A stretch of DNA of 64,000 nucleotides from Acidaminococcus intestini DSM 21505 (GCF_000425045.1 NZ_AULA01000010.1:1-64000); one strand, 5' to 3'. Shown: positions 15,434-24,889, counted from the stretch's first letter. Numbers and translations are program-made. The notes: generated from the sequence alone by a model not told the origin.

Positions 15434-16207
15434 CTAACTAATCGTTTTGACGCTGCCATCTCCGCTGACGTAGAAAATCCCGTCTGTGGCTCCGATGGGA
15501 GCGGATGAACAGGGACTGATGGTCGTAGGCGTGGAATCCAGCACGGGGTTTGTCTTGACTCCATCCGGCGTGGTCTGGATTTGTCCATCCCCGTTGACGT
15601 AGTCGATGGCCTTGTCCAGTCGTAGCACGCTCTGACCGGTCAGCTTGTCACCTTTCAGCCTGCCCATCTCCATGATGGTCCGGGCGGGACGGAGCACACC
15701 CCCGATGTACTGGCTGCCGTTGACGTAGGTCTGATAGATATATCGCCAGCCGATGTGAGCTGGCATAAACGTCCGGATGGCCTTGTCCATTTCCTCGAAA
15801 GAGAGAACACCACCATTAGGCAGGTAAATGTCAACGCTGTACTGGTCTGGATGTTCCACCACACGGCTGGATTTATCGCTGGTGAAGCTGTTGATGGTAC
15901 GCTCCAGGAATTCTTTGGTCACCGTCTGCGTGCCGTTCATTTTGGCAATGATCGTCGCCCGTCTCACTGTGTAGGACAGCTTTTCATCCGTCGGGATCCC
16001 CAAAAAGGCTTCCCAGTCAGACAGGCCCCAGGTGGCCTCATTTACGTAGCACTGTTTCCAGGCATCGATGATATCCAGCCAGATGCGCTTGTGTTCCTCG
16101 CTCTGTGTGTCCAGCCAGGATTTAAAGGTTTTATCGTTGATGAGAAACAGAGGCAGGTACTTGCTGACGTCCGGGTCGCTGTCTCGCAGCAGTCTAAAGT
16201 TAGGCAT
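15434..16207 (-). CDS. Baseplate protein, YmfQ/DUF2313 family
   Basis: A 257-residue relative of PBSX XkdU and Mu gp48. It begins with a helical region (PLFLINDKTFKSWLDTQSEE), followed by the family core (WGLSDWEAFLGIP, YTVRRATIIAKMN, HIGWRYIYQT). The C-terminal 60 residues (NGDGQIQTTPDGVKTN...) are an additional, possibly fibre-docking, tail. It overlaps the baseplate J gene by 8 nt. Confidence 0.8.
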   Translation of the reverse strand: MPNFRLLRDSDPDVSKYLPLFLINDKTFKSWLDTQSEEHKRIWLDIIDAWKQCYVNEATWGLSDWEAFLGIPTDEKLSYTVRRATIIAKMNGTQTVTKEFLERTINSFTSDKSSRVVEHPDQYSVDIYLPNGGVLSFEEMDKAIRTFMPAHIGWRYIYQTYVNGSQYIGGVLRPARTIMEMGRLKGDKLTGQSVLRLDKAIDYVNGDGQIQTTPDGVKTNPVLDSTPTTISPCSSAPIGATDGIFYVSGDGSVKTIS

Positions 16208-17240
16208 TCAGGACCACCTCCACGATGGATGGGATTTGGTCAGTGTCCACACCGATGTTGGCTGTGGCTCCATTGATGGTGAGGTTGTCGTAATCTTCCA
16301 CCTGGGTCGTGTCGGCGTTCTCAATGATCAGCTGTCCGACTTTGGCATAGCTGACCTTTTTCTCCGTATACTGCTTGCTCAGGAAATATTTATTGAGGAC
16401 CTTCTTAATGGCATCGGCATCTCCCCCGCCTTTGGTGGGCGTAAGGGCAATGGTCAAGCCCAGTACGGAGGGAGCGATAACGGACACGTCAGCCCCGATG
16501 GGGTGCATACTTTCCACTTTTTCTGTCACCCTGGACAAAAGGTCCGGGCTGGCCGGTTGGCCGTTAGAGTCAGTCACCAGCAGCTTCACAGTCCCATTGC
16601 CGTTCCAAAGAGGGACAACCGTGATGTGCCCCACGCCTTCCACGCTGGTTCCCCACTCGATGTAGTCGTTTATGTTGCCAGAGGTAGCCGGTTGGCGCAC
16701 CTTAAACAGCAGCCGTTCCCGGAGCTCATCGTCCGTTTCTTCGTCAAATCCATCGTATGTGGCTTTGGCATTGGTTACCCGGGTGATGCCGGGGATGCTC
16801 ATGGGGATGATCGTAATGGCCCCGGCGGCCACGTTGCCTTTGGCACCATACTCCACAGCTTTCACGGGGATGTCTGCCATGGTGGTGACCTTGACGGTCT
16901 CCGTGGCCGTAAATTCCGTGCCGTCCTGGGTCTGGAACAGTGCACCCTGGGAGACAGTACCCGTGCCGGTCACAGTGACAGTTCCGATGGCCTGGACAGC
17001 TGCCCGTCTAAAGACGCCATGTTCTTCAGCGATGTTTTCCAGATAGTCTCCCCAGCTGGTCTGGGCAAATCCTGCCTGGTTCACCAGGGAGAGCTCTGCA
17101 TAAGTTTTCTCAAATTCCACGCTGGTAGCATTAATGACGTCCCTGCCGAAGCTGCCTTCGATGGTGCTGTTTGGGTTCATGGCGGAAAGGTCCGCCGCCA
17201 TGCGTTTCTGGATTTCGTCCTTGCTTTGTGTTTCAAACAA
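16200..17240 (-). CDS. Baseplate J-like protein
   Basis: A 346-residue baseplate wedge protein related to XkdT and P2 gpJ. The central TATNAKATYDGFDEETDDEL-like region (GITRVTNAKATYDGFDEETD) and the later repeats are family hallmarks. Translation starts at a TTG with GGAGGTGA 8 nt upstream. Gene order DUF2577-DUF2634-J-DUF2313 is the standard PBSX-type baseplate order. Confidence 0.9.
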   Translation of the reverse strand: MFETQSKDEIQKRMAADLSAMNPNSTIEGSFGRDVINATSVEFEKTYAELSLVNQAGFAQTSWGDYLENIAEEHGVFRRAAVQAIGTVTVTGTGTVSQGALFQTQDGTEFTATETVKVTTMADIPVKAVEYGAKGNVAAGAITIIPMSIPGITRVTNAKATYDGFDEETDDELRERLLFKVRQPATSGNINDYIEWGTSVEGVGHITVVPLWNGNGTVKLLVTDSNGQPASPDLLSRVTEKVESMHPIGADVSVIAPSVLGLTIALTPTKGGGDADAIKKVLNKYFLSKQYTEKKVSYAKVGQLIIENADTTQVEDYDNLTINGATANIGVDTDQIPSIVEVVLNA

Positions 17241-17242
17241 TC

Positions 17243-17701
17243 CTATTCACCTCCTACTGTGATGGACGTACTGCCGTAGACGCTTGTCAGATTGACAGTC
17301 AGCGTCAGGTTTTCTCCATCCCTGACGGTTGTCTCGATGGCGTCCACGCTCTTGATGTATGGATTCACCAGGAGCCCATCTTTGATGTATCTCTTGATTT
17401 CCGTGGCGCTGATTTCGGAGTTGGACCTTGTGCCGATGAAACGTTCCAGTTCTGTACCATAGTTACCTTCGGCGTTGTAGTCGCCGTGGAGATAGGCCAT
17501 GTAGCGATAGCGCTCCGTCTTCAGGGCTTTGTAGATCCAGACCTTCAAAGCCTCGTTCCCTGTGACCGTTTTCAAGCGGCCATCATTGTCGTGAACGAAG
17601 GTATCATGGGTAAAGTCCCATGCCAGTTCCTGGAGCTCCGGCAGGTTCGCCGTGTAGCTTTTGGCGGTCTGGGTGATAGGCCCGGCGATGAAAGGGTTCA
17701 T
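17243..17701 (-). CDS. DUF2634 (XkdS-like) baseplate protein
   Basis: A 152-residue protein with WDFTHDTFVHDNDGRLKTVTG, GNEALKVWIYKALKTERYRY and YGTELERFIG, the gpW/gp25-like baseplate wedge pattern. It starts one base into the stop region of the DUF2577 gene, with GAGGTG upstream. Confidence 0.85.
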   Translation of the reverse strand: MNPFIAGPITQTAKSYTANLPELQELAWDFTHDTFVHDNDGRLKTVTGNEALKVWIYKALKTERYRYMAYLHGDYNAEGNYGTELERFIGTRSNSEISATEIKRYIKDGLLVNPYIKSVDAIETTVRDGENLTLTVNLTSVYGSTSITVGGE

Positions 17702-18126
17702 TAAAATGCACCTCGATTCGGACGGACGATTTTGTCCAGGATAATGTATGTCTGGCTGGTGCCATCTTCGGATTCACACGGCATGATGGCAACCTTGTCA
17801 CCAGGCTTCAGTGTATCCGTTGTAATCCAGGATTCCGAGTAGTAGTGATTGACTGTGTGGGCATGGCTTGCATATTGAGCGTCACCAGATCCTCCTGCTG
17901 CGTTTTCTGTGATTGTTTTTATATTCCCTTCTGCCGATCTCTTATATTGGGTCAGAAGATATTCACTTATATAACATTCGGCAGCTTCCAGAATGATGCT
18001 CTTGTATCTCACCTTGATGTTGGGCGGTGGCTCCAGGATGGTCCCGATCTGGATAACCGGGCTCTGGTTATTTCTCCCCACGCCGTTCATGATTCCAAGG
18101 AGCTCACTGTATGGGTTTTTCTTCAT
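17701..18126 (-). CDS. DUF2577 (XkdR-like) baseplate protein
   Basis: A 141-residue protein starting MKKNPYSELLGIMNGVG, with an OB-like beta core (IQIGTILEPPPNIKVRYKSI) and GDKVAIMPCESEDGTSQTYI. Length and position next to DUF2634 fit the XkdR family. Confidence 0.85.
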   Translation of the reverse strand: MKKNPYSELLGIMNGVGRNNQSPVIQIGTILEPPPNIKVRYKSIILEAAECYISEYLLTQYKRSAEGNIKTITENAAGGSGDAQYASHAHTVNHYYSESWITTDTLKPGDKVAIMPCESEDGTSQTYIILDKIVRPNRGAF

Positions 18127-18136
18127 TGTGGCCTCC

Positions 18137-19528
18137 CTACATTCTCGACGTCTTGATGATTTTGCTCGGGGTCAAGTCGCCCATTTCGTTATAATCCGAT
18201 CCATGGATGACCATATCCTGGCTGCTGCTGTTTCCAATGTAGCCGCCCTGGCCATCGTAAATGACCACATGGTCATTGTCTCCATAAACGATAACGTCGC
18301 CTTTTTCCAGCTGTGATGCGTCAAAATCGATTACTTGATCACCAGCATCGGCGCACAGCGTATCCACGTTGACAACCCCCGCTTGCTGCTCCTGTGCCAG
18401 GAACGGGCTGTAATAGCTGCCGACTTTCGTTGCTGCTTCCACACATCCTTCCGTTCCGTTATCCATGGTGGTTCCCAGCCAGGCATCAGCCCCCGTGTCT
18501 AATCCATCCGCATTTACAGTCGTACCACCAGTGCTTCCTTCTGTGGTGATCTCTAGACTTGCTTTCGGATCCAGATAACGCAGCGTCAGCTTCATCATGT
18601 GTCGGTTGTTCTCGATGGTATGAGAATCAGATACGATCAAGAAGGTCCCTTTCAGCTGCTCTTCCCGGATTTCAACCGCATATCCAGCAATGCACTGGAT
18701 GTTGCCCAGGGCTTCGACCTCGCTATGCTCGCTTACGCTTTTCAGTAGGGCTTTGGCACTGGCCTGTGTATCCTGTTTGTTGTCGACTTTATACACGCCC
18801 TGAATCGTGCCATAGGCTTTGACGTCATTGGAGTTGGTCACAGCCCCGATTACATGGCCGTCCTTGTCAGTGATTTCCACCCGGTTGACCATATCCTCGA
18901 TGCTGGCGCTGTGGCTGGCTGTGGTCAGATTGGTCATATCGGTGATTGCATACCCCTGGATGATCGTGTCAGCTCTGACGACGTTCAGCCGGTCCTGGGC
19001 ATCTAGATAGATGTGATAGCTTTTCCCGGATTTCTTTCGTCCCTGTTCCAGGGCTTTCTTAATGATTTCCGTGCCGGTCATTCCGTCGGCCACAAAGTCG
19101 ACGGTGTATGTCAAATCATCAGCCACACGGCCCAGGGTCAAACCGGCCTTGCTGGCTACCGTGGAGAGAACGTCCTTCACAGGCGCTTTCGAGAATTTCA
19201 ACGTGTATTTGGATTTTGCCAGATAAATCAGCTTATCGTAGGCAACAAATTCCATCTCGTAGGAGCTGCTTTCCCGGCTCTGCATAAAGATTTTCCCGTG
19301 GAAAAGGTCAAACTGGCCGCCAGCCGTTGGGGCGATGCAGTAGTGCATAACCTCGTCCCCTAGATTGACTGTGGGGTTCGTCCATGCCTGGTCCTTTGTG
19401 GTATAGGCAATTTTAAAATTCAGTTTCCGGCCCGCCTGTTCCAGGTCCCCGGACCACTCATAGGAAATGATCCAGGGCGTGAGATCCACACCTGTGGTTA
19501 CATCGAGAAGGCTAAATGATTCTGTCAT
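18137..19528 (-). CDS. Tail hub (XkdQ/gpD-like) fused to an NlpC/P60-CHAP-like peptidase
   Basis: A 463-residue protein. Residues 1-310 match the XkdQ/T4 gp27-like hub (TPWIISYEWSGDLEQAGRKL; late-control-D fold). After a Gly/Thr linker, residues 345-463 form a cysteine peptidase-like domain: GTEGCVEA (Cys near 362), LEKGDVIVYGDNDHVVIY (His near 420). This would cut peptidoglycan during DNA injection. The fusion of hub and hydrolase in one chain is found in some myophages. Confidence 0.82.
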   Translation of the reverse strand: MTESFSLLDVTTGVDLTPWIISYEWSGDLEQAGRKLNFKIAYTTKDQAWTNPTVNLGDEVMHYCIAPTAGGQFDLFHGKIFMQSRESSSYEMEFVAYDKLIYLAKSKYTLKFSKAPVKDVLSTVASKAGLTLGRVADDLTYTVDFVADGMTGTEIIKKALEQGRKKSGKSYHIYLDAQDRLNVVRADTIIQGYAITDMTNLTTASHSASIEDMVNRVEITDKDGHVIGAVTNSNDVKAYGTIQGVYKVDNKQDTQASAKALLKSVSEHSEVEALGNIQCIAGYAVEIREEQLKGTFLIVSDSHTIENNRHMMKLTLRYLDPKASLEITTEGSTGGTTVNADGLDTGADAWLGTTMDNGTEGCVEAATKVGSYYSPFLAQEQQAGVVNVDTLCADAGDQVIDFDASQLEKGDVIVYGDNDHVVIYDGQGGYIGNSSSQDMVIHGSDYNEMGDLTPSKIIKTSRM

Positions 19529-20237
19529 TCACCATCACCCCCGATGCGGCCACCTTGATCAGGTCGCCCGGCTTCACGCCGCCTTTCTTACAGGCCCTCA
19601 TGGCGGCTTCGATACAGCCCATGGGAGACGTCGTGCCAGATCTTACAGCACTGCCGATAGCTCTGCCGATATTCCCTGCCATATCCGTTCCGCTAGTTGC
19701 AGTCGTGCCGATGATGCCACCCGTGCCCACCATGGTATCAGGGCGGGATTTAAGCCCGGTCAGTTCGTTAATTTTATCGTTGGAAATCCCAGCGATGTAC
19801 CGATACTCCCGAAAAGAGATGCTGAAATAGATATCGTAGGTCCCATCCTTGTATCCGTATTTCAGTGATTCGATGAGAAACGGAAGGTCGATGGGGCTGT
19901 CCGGCACAGTCAGCTGTACTACCTGGGCAGTTGACCGCCAGTTTTCCAGCTTATAAACATAGTCTTCCGGGCTTTCCGGGATAACATCCACGAAGCTGTA
20001 GTTCTGAGCCGGGAAAATCCCATCCAGGCTGATCTCATGGAGTCCCGTCTTGCCTGGCATGTTGTAGTCGCCATCAGCATTGATGGTCACAGTGCCGTTG
20101 TTCTGGGAGACGCTCGTTTCCACCGTTTCCGGCATGATCGGGAGCGTCATGGAGTCTCCATTGGCGCTCAGAATCACAGAGTTGACGTTCCCGGAAATGA
20201 GTCCGGCTATAAGCCCGCTCCAAAATTCATTCGCCAT
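19512..20237 (-). CDS. XkdP-like baseplate/tail-terminal protein
   Basis: A 241-residue protein. The N-terminal half (ILSANGDSMTLPIMPETVET, GLHEISLDGIFPAQNYSFVD) matches the LysM-type XkdP family without a clear C-terminal LysM; FLIESLKYGYKDGTYDIYFS is also typical. The tail has a Gly-rich segment and GVKPGDLIKVAASGVM. It lies between tape measure and hub, as XkdP does. Confidence 0.8.
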   Translation of the reverse strand: MANEFWSGLIAGLISGNVNSVILSANGDSMTLPIMPETVETSVSQNNGTVTINADGDYNMPGKTGLHEISLDGIFPAQNYSFVDVIPESPEDYVYKLENWRSTAQVVQLTVPDSPIDLPFLIESLKYGYKDGTYDIYFSISFREYRYIAGISNDKINELTGLKSRPDTMVGTGGIIGTTATSGTDMAGNIGRAIGSAVRSGTTSPMGCIEAAMRACKKGGVKPGDLIKVAASGVMVNDRII

Positions 20238-22291
20238 TAGATCGCCCCCTCCATGCGGTTGATGCTGAACTGCTTCAACTTAAATACAAGTTTTTCCATG
20301 ATTCGGTCGACGTCTGCATCTTCCCGGACCACAATCTGATCAGCCAGCTTCGGGATGGTGATGCTCATGCCGCCTTTCCCGCTACCTTCTTTTCGGCCTC
20401 TCGCATATTCCTGCTTCAGGCTCTCAGAATGAGGAATAATTCGAGTGCCGGTGGGCAGGTCCATAATTTCGGGCCCTTGCTCGTGAATAAAAGTAGTTCC
20501 ACCAGGAAGGCCCATAGTTCCGGTAGCGTGTCCTCCTAGGCTGAAGCTCGGCAGATGAATGCTGGACACGGCGCTCTTGATGCTCTCCACTTTGTCCAGG
20601 ATCCAATCCAGCGCCCTGTGGGCTATCGTGGAGATCCCGTCAAAAGCCCCTTCGAAGATGGCTTTCATGGTGTTCCACCCATTGGTCCACATGGGGATCA
20701 GCGTCCCCGTGATCCAGTCAATCAGGGCGCTCAGTTTGCTCATAACGTTGGACACAACGCTGGTGACGACGGCATAGACCTGCGGGAAATTCTCCTTGAC
20801 GTAGCTGACGATTTCATCCCAGTGGTTGTAGACAACAACAAGCAGCATCACCAGGGCTGTCAGGGCGAAGAAAACCGGGTTTGCGGCGACGGCAGCAGCG
20901 ATACCACTCATGGCCGTTTTTACGATTCCAGCCATGCGCAGGAAGCCTCCGCCTACGAGACGAAGGGCGCCGGGAATGACCCGAAAGCCTTTCCCGATAA
21001 TGGAAGCAGCACTCCTGATGTTACGGAAAGTCCGGGGTAATCTGTTGATAAAGATGCTGAAACGCCCCACAGCGCTGATGGATTTCCCTACGCCCAGAGT
21101 GATGGCTCCGAATGCTGCCACTACCTGGATGGCATGGACTGCAAAGGCTTTCTGCCCATCACTGAGCCCGTTCCACCAGCTTGTGAAGGATTTGACAGCC
21201 TGAGCGGTTGCCATGACCACAGGAGCGACGACTCCACGGAGATCCATGAGGGCGTTCTTCATCTGGTTCATGGCGATTTTGTTTTTCTCCGCCGGGGTCA
21301 GCATCTTGTTAAATGCCAGCTCCGTGGCTCCCATGGAGTCACCCATCGCTCTCTGTGCGTCTTTCAGCTGCCCCAGATCTTTGGTTAGGACCTTGAAAGC
21401 ATTGGCCGCTTCGACTCTGCCGAACAGGTGCTGGATGGCTGTCTGATCATCGCCGACCTTTTCCTTGACTTCAGTTAGGAACTGGATCCATCCGACTTGT
21501 CCTAGGTGTTCCGGTGTGAAGTCAATCCCCATGGCTGCGGCTGTTTTAACCGTTTGCTGACTCTGTTTGGACACAGCGCTCAAAATACCCTGGAAGCCGG
21601 TGAAAGCCTCGGACGTCTGTACGCCGTTTTTAGTCAAGATCGCCATGCTGGCGAACAAATCGTCTGTGCTGACTTTGGCCAGGCTGGCTGCCGTGGCCAC
21701 GGAACCAATGCCCTGAGCCAGGTCGCCGAAGGTGGTTTTGCCCAGGTTCTGCGTCATTAGCATCTGATCCGTGATTTTCCCGGCGTTTTCAGCACTCAGG
21801 CCGTAGGAGTTGAGCACTGTCGTCAGTCCGTCAATAGCCGTCGTCGTGTCGGTGAAGCCAGCCTTTGCGGCAATGGCTGCTGTCCGAACGAAGTCGGTCA
21901 CGTGGGCCGTGTCAACGGAAGCGGAAATTGCCTGATATTCAGCTTCAGCCAGTTCGGTCACGCTCATGCCGGTTTCATCGGAGATCTGGCGAATCCCATT
22001 GGACAGTTGCTGAAGGCTGACTACGTTTGTATCCACCAGCGTGCTGACTTTAGCCATGCCACGTTCGAAGTCGCTGTGGAGCTTCAACCCGGCAGCGGCG
22101 GCAGCCATAATGGGCGCCATGGCCGTTGAAACCGTCGCTCCGACAGAAGACATTGTTCCGCCGATGCTCTTCAAATTCCTGCCGAATCGGTTTGTCATCT
22201 TTTCCGACTCCGTCAGGCTATTGCTGACTTTCTTCAGCACAGGACTGAACTGATCATGGAGCCGGATGATGGCGTCAATGACTCGTGCCAT
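20237..22291 (-). CDS. Tail tape measure protein, TP901 type
   Basis: A 684-residue tape measure. The N-terminus (IIRLHDQFSPVLKKVSNSL) and the TP901 core (SDFERGMAKVSTLVDTN, GMSVTELAEAEYQAISA) are clear. Hydrophobic segments lie near residues 360-400 and 450-490 (ANPVFFALTALVMLLVVVYN), as expected for a protein inserted into the host membrane. Its 684 residues imply a tail of roughly 100 nm by the usual length rule. The start overlaps the frameshift extension of the upstream chaperone gene. Confidence 0.92.
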   Translation of the reverse strand: MARVIDAIIRLHDQFSPVLKKVSNSLTESEKMTNRFGRNLKSIGGTMSSVGATVSTAMAPIMAAAAAGLKLHSDFERGMAKVSTLVDTNVVSLQQLSNGIRQISDETGMSVTELAEAEYQAISASVDTAHVTDFVRTAAIAAKAGFTDTTTAIDGLTTVLNSYGLSAENAGKITDQMLMTQNLGKTTFGDLAQGIGSVATAASLAKVSTDDLFASMAILTKNGVQTSEAFTGFQGILSAVSKQSQQTVKTAAAMGIDFTPEHLGQVGWIQFLTEVKEKVGDDQTAIQHLFGRVEAANAFKVLTKDLGQLKDAQRAMGDSMGATELAFNKMLTPAEKNKIAMNQMKNALMDLRGVVAPVVMATAQAVKSFTSWWNGLSDGQKAFAVHAIQVVAAFGAITLGVGKSISAVGRFSIFINRLPRTFRNIRSAASIIGKGFRVIPGALRLVGGGFLRMAGIVKTAMSGIAAAVAANPVFFALTALVMLLVVVYNHWDEIVSYVKENFPQVYAVVTSVVSNVMSKLSALIDWITGTLIPMWTNGWNTMKAIFEGAFDGISTIAHRALDWILDKVESIKSAVSSIHLPSFSLGGHATGTMGLPGGTTFIHEQGPEIMDLPTGTRIIPHSESLKQEYARGRKEGSGKGGMSITIPKLADQIVVREDADVDRIMEKLVFKLKQFSINRMEGAI

Positions 22292-22468
22292 GATCGTCCC
22301 CTCCCTTCTTCAAAGATTCGATTTCTGCGTTCCGTTCTGCGATTTCGTATGCTGCGAACGAAAAAAGGACCTGTTTCTCCCGGATTGGCATGCGCTCAAC
22401 CCGGGCCGGGTCCATATTGTGAAACCGGAAGAGGAAGTACATGCGCTCAACTTCCCCGTCCGTCTCTA
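22275..22468 (-). CDS. -1 frameshift extension of the tail assembly chaperone
   Basis: Past the stop of the upstream gene the -1 frame stays open for about 65 codons: LIETDGEVERMYFLFRFHNM, then VERMPIREKQVLFSFAAYEI and a charged end. The slippery heptamer A-AAA-AAC (22472-22478) sits immediately before the stop, in the correct phase. A joined product would be 203 residues. The second half resembles the T part of G/GT-type tail chaperones, which is regularly made by -1 frameshifting upstream of the tape measure gene. Confidence 0.82.
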
Positions 22469-22885
22469 TCAGTTTTTTACTATTTCATCCGTTTCGTCCT
22501 GGCTCGTGTATCCGTTGACCTTGCTGATTTCCTGGGAAATATCACTGATTTCGCCAGCCAGGAACAGCTTTTTTACAAGGTCATTAGGAGAGGCCGCTCC
22601 GAATTTCTTCATCAATCCCTTGTCTTTCATCGACGGGTCCTTGATGCCTTCGACGCAGGTCCGAACAGACAGGGCATAGGTGTCGATGCTCTTCAGGCCG
22701 CCTTTTTTGTCCAGGTTTACAGCACTTTCCTGGATCTCGGAGTACAGTTCCGGGTCGATTGGTTGCAGTTCCAATTCAAAAGGAGCCCCCAGGGCTGCAG
22801 AGAGCCTGGGGATTTCCATCTTTTTAGTCGCCTTTTCTTCAATTTTCTTTGGGTCTGCATTAAGCAGCAGTGCGAGTACGCTCAT
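22469..22885 (-). CDS. Tail assembly chaperone (XkdN-like), short product
   Basis: A 138-residue helical protein (MSVLALLLNADPKKIEEKAT; FELELQPIDPELYSEIQESA; FGAASPNDLVKKLFLAGEI) of the XkdN type. It lies between the tube gene and the tape measure gene and ends IVKN-stop at a slippery sequence. Ribosome-binding site GGAGAAA is upstream. It should coat the tape measure during tail assembly. Confidence 0.88.
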   Translation of the reverse strand: MSVLALLLNADPKKIEEKATKKMEIPRLSAALGAPFELELQPIDPELYSEIQESAVNLDKKGGLKSIDTYALSVRTCVEGIKDPSMKDKGLMKKFGAASPNDLVKKLFLAGEISDISQEISKVNGYTSQDETDEIVKN

Positions 22886-22896
22886 GCTTTTTCTCC

Positions 22897-23334
22897 TTAT
22901 TCTTCGTCAATCAGGTCAAGCAGGTCGAAATCCTCGAAAGTGAAGTTCTGATCTTCCTCGCCTACCTTGCCCAATTCCCAGTTGATCAGGTCGACGGCAT
23001 CAAACATCACGCCGTACAGGGCAATCCGTTCAGCGCCCAGGGCATTGGGGTCGTCCAGCTTGCTGATCAGCGTGAATTTTACTTGCTTCCCTTCCTTGAT
23101 TGCCGGGGCCAGCTTTTTAATCAGGTAGGAGCTGACTTTGTGCAGCTTGATGCTGCCTTTGGCTTCGTAGCCAGTGGTCTTGTATCCGTCAACCAGGTGA
23201 CGGCTGCGCTTGATGGCCGTCTTCTGGGCGGTCAGGGTAGCTTTACAAGACATGACTTCGGCGATTTCATCGCCATCCAGCCAGAGCTGCCCATAGGAGC
23301 CATAAACGACTCGCTGAGTATCAACCTCGTGCAT
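22897..23334 (-). CDS. Tail tube protein (XkdM-like)
   Basis: A 145-residue protein with VYGSYGQLWLDGDEIAEVMS, AIKRSRHLVDGYKTTGYEAKG and GSIKLHKVSS, the XkdM/phage tail tube pattern. It follows the sheath gene, as is usual in contractile tails. Confidence 0.9.
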   Translation of the reverse strand: MHEVDTQRVVYGSYGQLWLDGDEIAEVMSCKATLTAQKTAIKRSRHLVDGYKTTGYEAKGSIKLHKVSSYLIKKLAPAIKEGKQVKFTLISKLDDPNALGAERIALYGVMFDAVDLINWELGKVGEEDQNFTFEDFDLLDLIDEE

Positions 23335-23346
23335 CTATATCCCTCC

Positions 23347-24429
23347 TTACTGAATCACGTTAGCTACTTCGATGTGTTCGATGGCATCCAGCATGGAGAT
23401 AGTGGATTTAATGAACACATTTTCACCAATGTTTGCCTTCTTGATGGCCAGATCGGTCATGCTTTCCAGTTCGTCACGGGTGTATTTCCCTTTGGCTTCC
23501 AACCAGTTCTTCGTGGCTTCAATGTCGATTTCCGCCAGGTTCTGGCCGACTTCCAGGAGTCCTTCTTTTTCCAGCTCGTGGAAATAACCGTTGATGGCGG
23601 TCACCAGCAGGCACCGGTTGTCATAACTATTGGCGTATTTTCCGATGTAGCTGTCGTGCCCGGTCTGCTTGATGTCGTCGTGGATCATATCCATCAGATC
23701 AACCAGCTTGATTTTCTGGTAGCTGTTCAGCTTGCCCTGGACGGTACTCACGTAGGAGTTGACGCCCTTGCAGATCTTAATCTTTTCCCCGTCATTAAAG
23801 AAGAACAGTTCTCCATTGCCCACCTTTTCATCCCGTTCATCGCTGGTGTAGCTGTCGCAGGCGATCAGCTCAGGAGCCGGGGCATACGTGCAGGAGATGG
23901 TCATCGGAGTACCGCAAATGATGCCCGCTACTCTGGAACAGTACTGGGCAGCGGTATAGGTCTTGCTCTTCGTCTGAAGGCTAGTATTGGTGAAGTTCAC
24001 CACGCCTTCGAAGTCGGCTGCTTCATTGGGCAGGACGGCCTTCACGGCCTTGTCCTTAACGGTGCGCATGGATTTAATCCAGGATGCCACGGTTTCAGCA
24101 TTTTCAGCGGAAATTCCAGGAATTACCAGCCAATCAAAACGGACATTTTCCAGGGTTTTCAGAATGTCGGTGTAGGTGGTGTCTTTGACGGTATAAACAA
24201 GAATCTTTCTGGGGCTGGTCTGGTAACCTTTGAGAGCCAGCTGGATCTGTTCTACGTTGTCGGCAGACAGCCCGGATTCCGGGATATCGTCAACAGAGTA
24301 GATGGTCAGCGGCTCCAGCGGTTGGGTTTCGGTCAGAATCATGGCCAGGATGCCACGCTGACTGCGCTGGATGGCCGTGATGCCCCGTTCTTTAAACGTC
24401 ACGATGACGCTAGGTGCTTTTTGAGCCAT
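23347..24429 (-). CDS. Contractile tail sheath protein (XkdK-like)
   Basis: A 360-residue sheath protein. APSVIVTFKERGITAIQRSQ begins it; AGIICGTPMTISCTYAPAPE and the C-terminal DELESMTDLAIKKANIGENV region are typical of the compact PBSX-type sheath. Its presence shows the phage is a myovirus. Confidence 0.92.
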   Translation of the reverse strand: MAQKAPSVIVTFKERGITAIQRSQRGILAMILTETQPLEPLTIYSVDDIPESGLSADNVEQIQLALKGYQTSPRKILVYTVKDTTYTDILKTLENVRFDWLVIPGISAENAETVASWIKSMRTVKDKAVKAVLPNEAADFEGVVNFTNTSLQTKSKTYTAAQYCSRVAGIICGTPMTISCTYAPAPELIACDSYTSDERDEKVGNGELFFFNDGEKIKICKGVNSYVSTVQGKLNSYQKIKLVDLMDMIHDDIKQTGHDSYIGKYANSYDNRCLLVTAINGYFHELEKEGLLEVGQNLAEIDIEATKNWLEAKGKYTRDELESMTDLAIKKANIGENVFIKSTISMLDAIEHIEVANVIQ

Positions 24430-24433
24430 TTTC

Positions 24434-24889
24434 TCACTCCTTTAAAAGTTCAATATCTTGTTCGATATTCCCAATGGTCGGGGGATCTTCTTCTTTGCCA
24501 TCGATGACGTCGTAGAAGGAAAAACTGAGAGTCGCAGAGAGAATATCTGCGTCTTTCCCGTTCGTTTCCGTCGAAATGCCGTCGAAGTTGAAAACCCTGT
24601 CGCCAACCTGGAGACCGAATGTGAAGAGTTCCCGGAGCCGCTTCCGCACCTTGTACAGCTCGATAGCAGAGTTCCGGTTCTTTTGGGTAAAGTAATCAAT
24701 GTGTAGAGTGCAGGACCTTTTCAAGCTCCTGCTGTACACCATTTGAGGGCTGTCAAGCTCGAAAAAACGAAGGAAGAAGCACGGCAGCCGGAAGGACCTC
24801 TGGACATCGTCCAGGTTCACGTCCACGTCCGGCCACGCCGCCTTCAGCTGAGCTCTGACGGCCTTCAGGATATCTGTGTCGTCAATCAT
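24434..24889 (-). CDS. Tail completion-type protein (DUF6838-like)
   Basis: A 151-residue protein starting MIDDTDILKAVRAQLKAAWP, with CTLHIDYFTQKNRNSAIELY and FSFYDVIDG. In PBSX-like phages this position between gp10-like and sheath genes encodes a small tail terminator/completion protein. The start is at 24889 with AAAGGAAG upstream; a 70-codon upstream extension is out of step with the neighbouring gene and rejected. Confidence 0.7.
   Translation of the reverse strand: MIDDTDILKAVRAQLKAAWPDVDVNLDDVQRSFRLPCFFLRFFELDSPQMVYSRSLKRSCTLHIDYFTQKNRNSAIELYKVRKRLRELFTFGLQVGDRVFNFDGISTETNGKDADILSATLSFSFYDVIDGKEEDPPTIGNIEQDIELLKE

Noticed and set aside
22870-24507. A 545-codon plus-strand frame opposite sheath and tube genes
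   Set aside because: Shadow of the highly coding minus strand; no family features.
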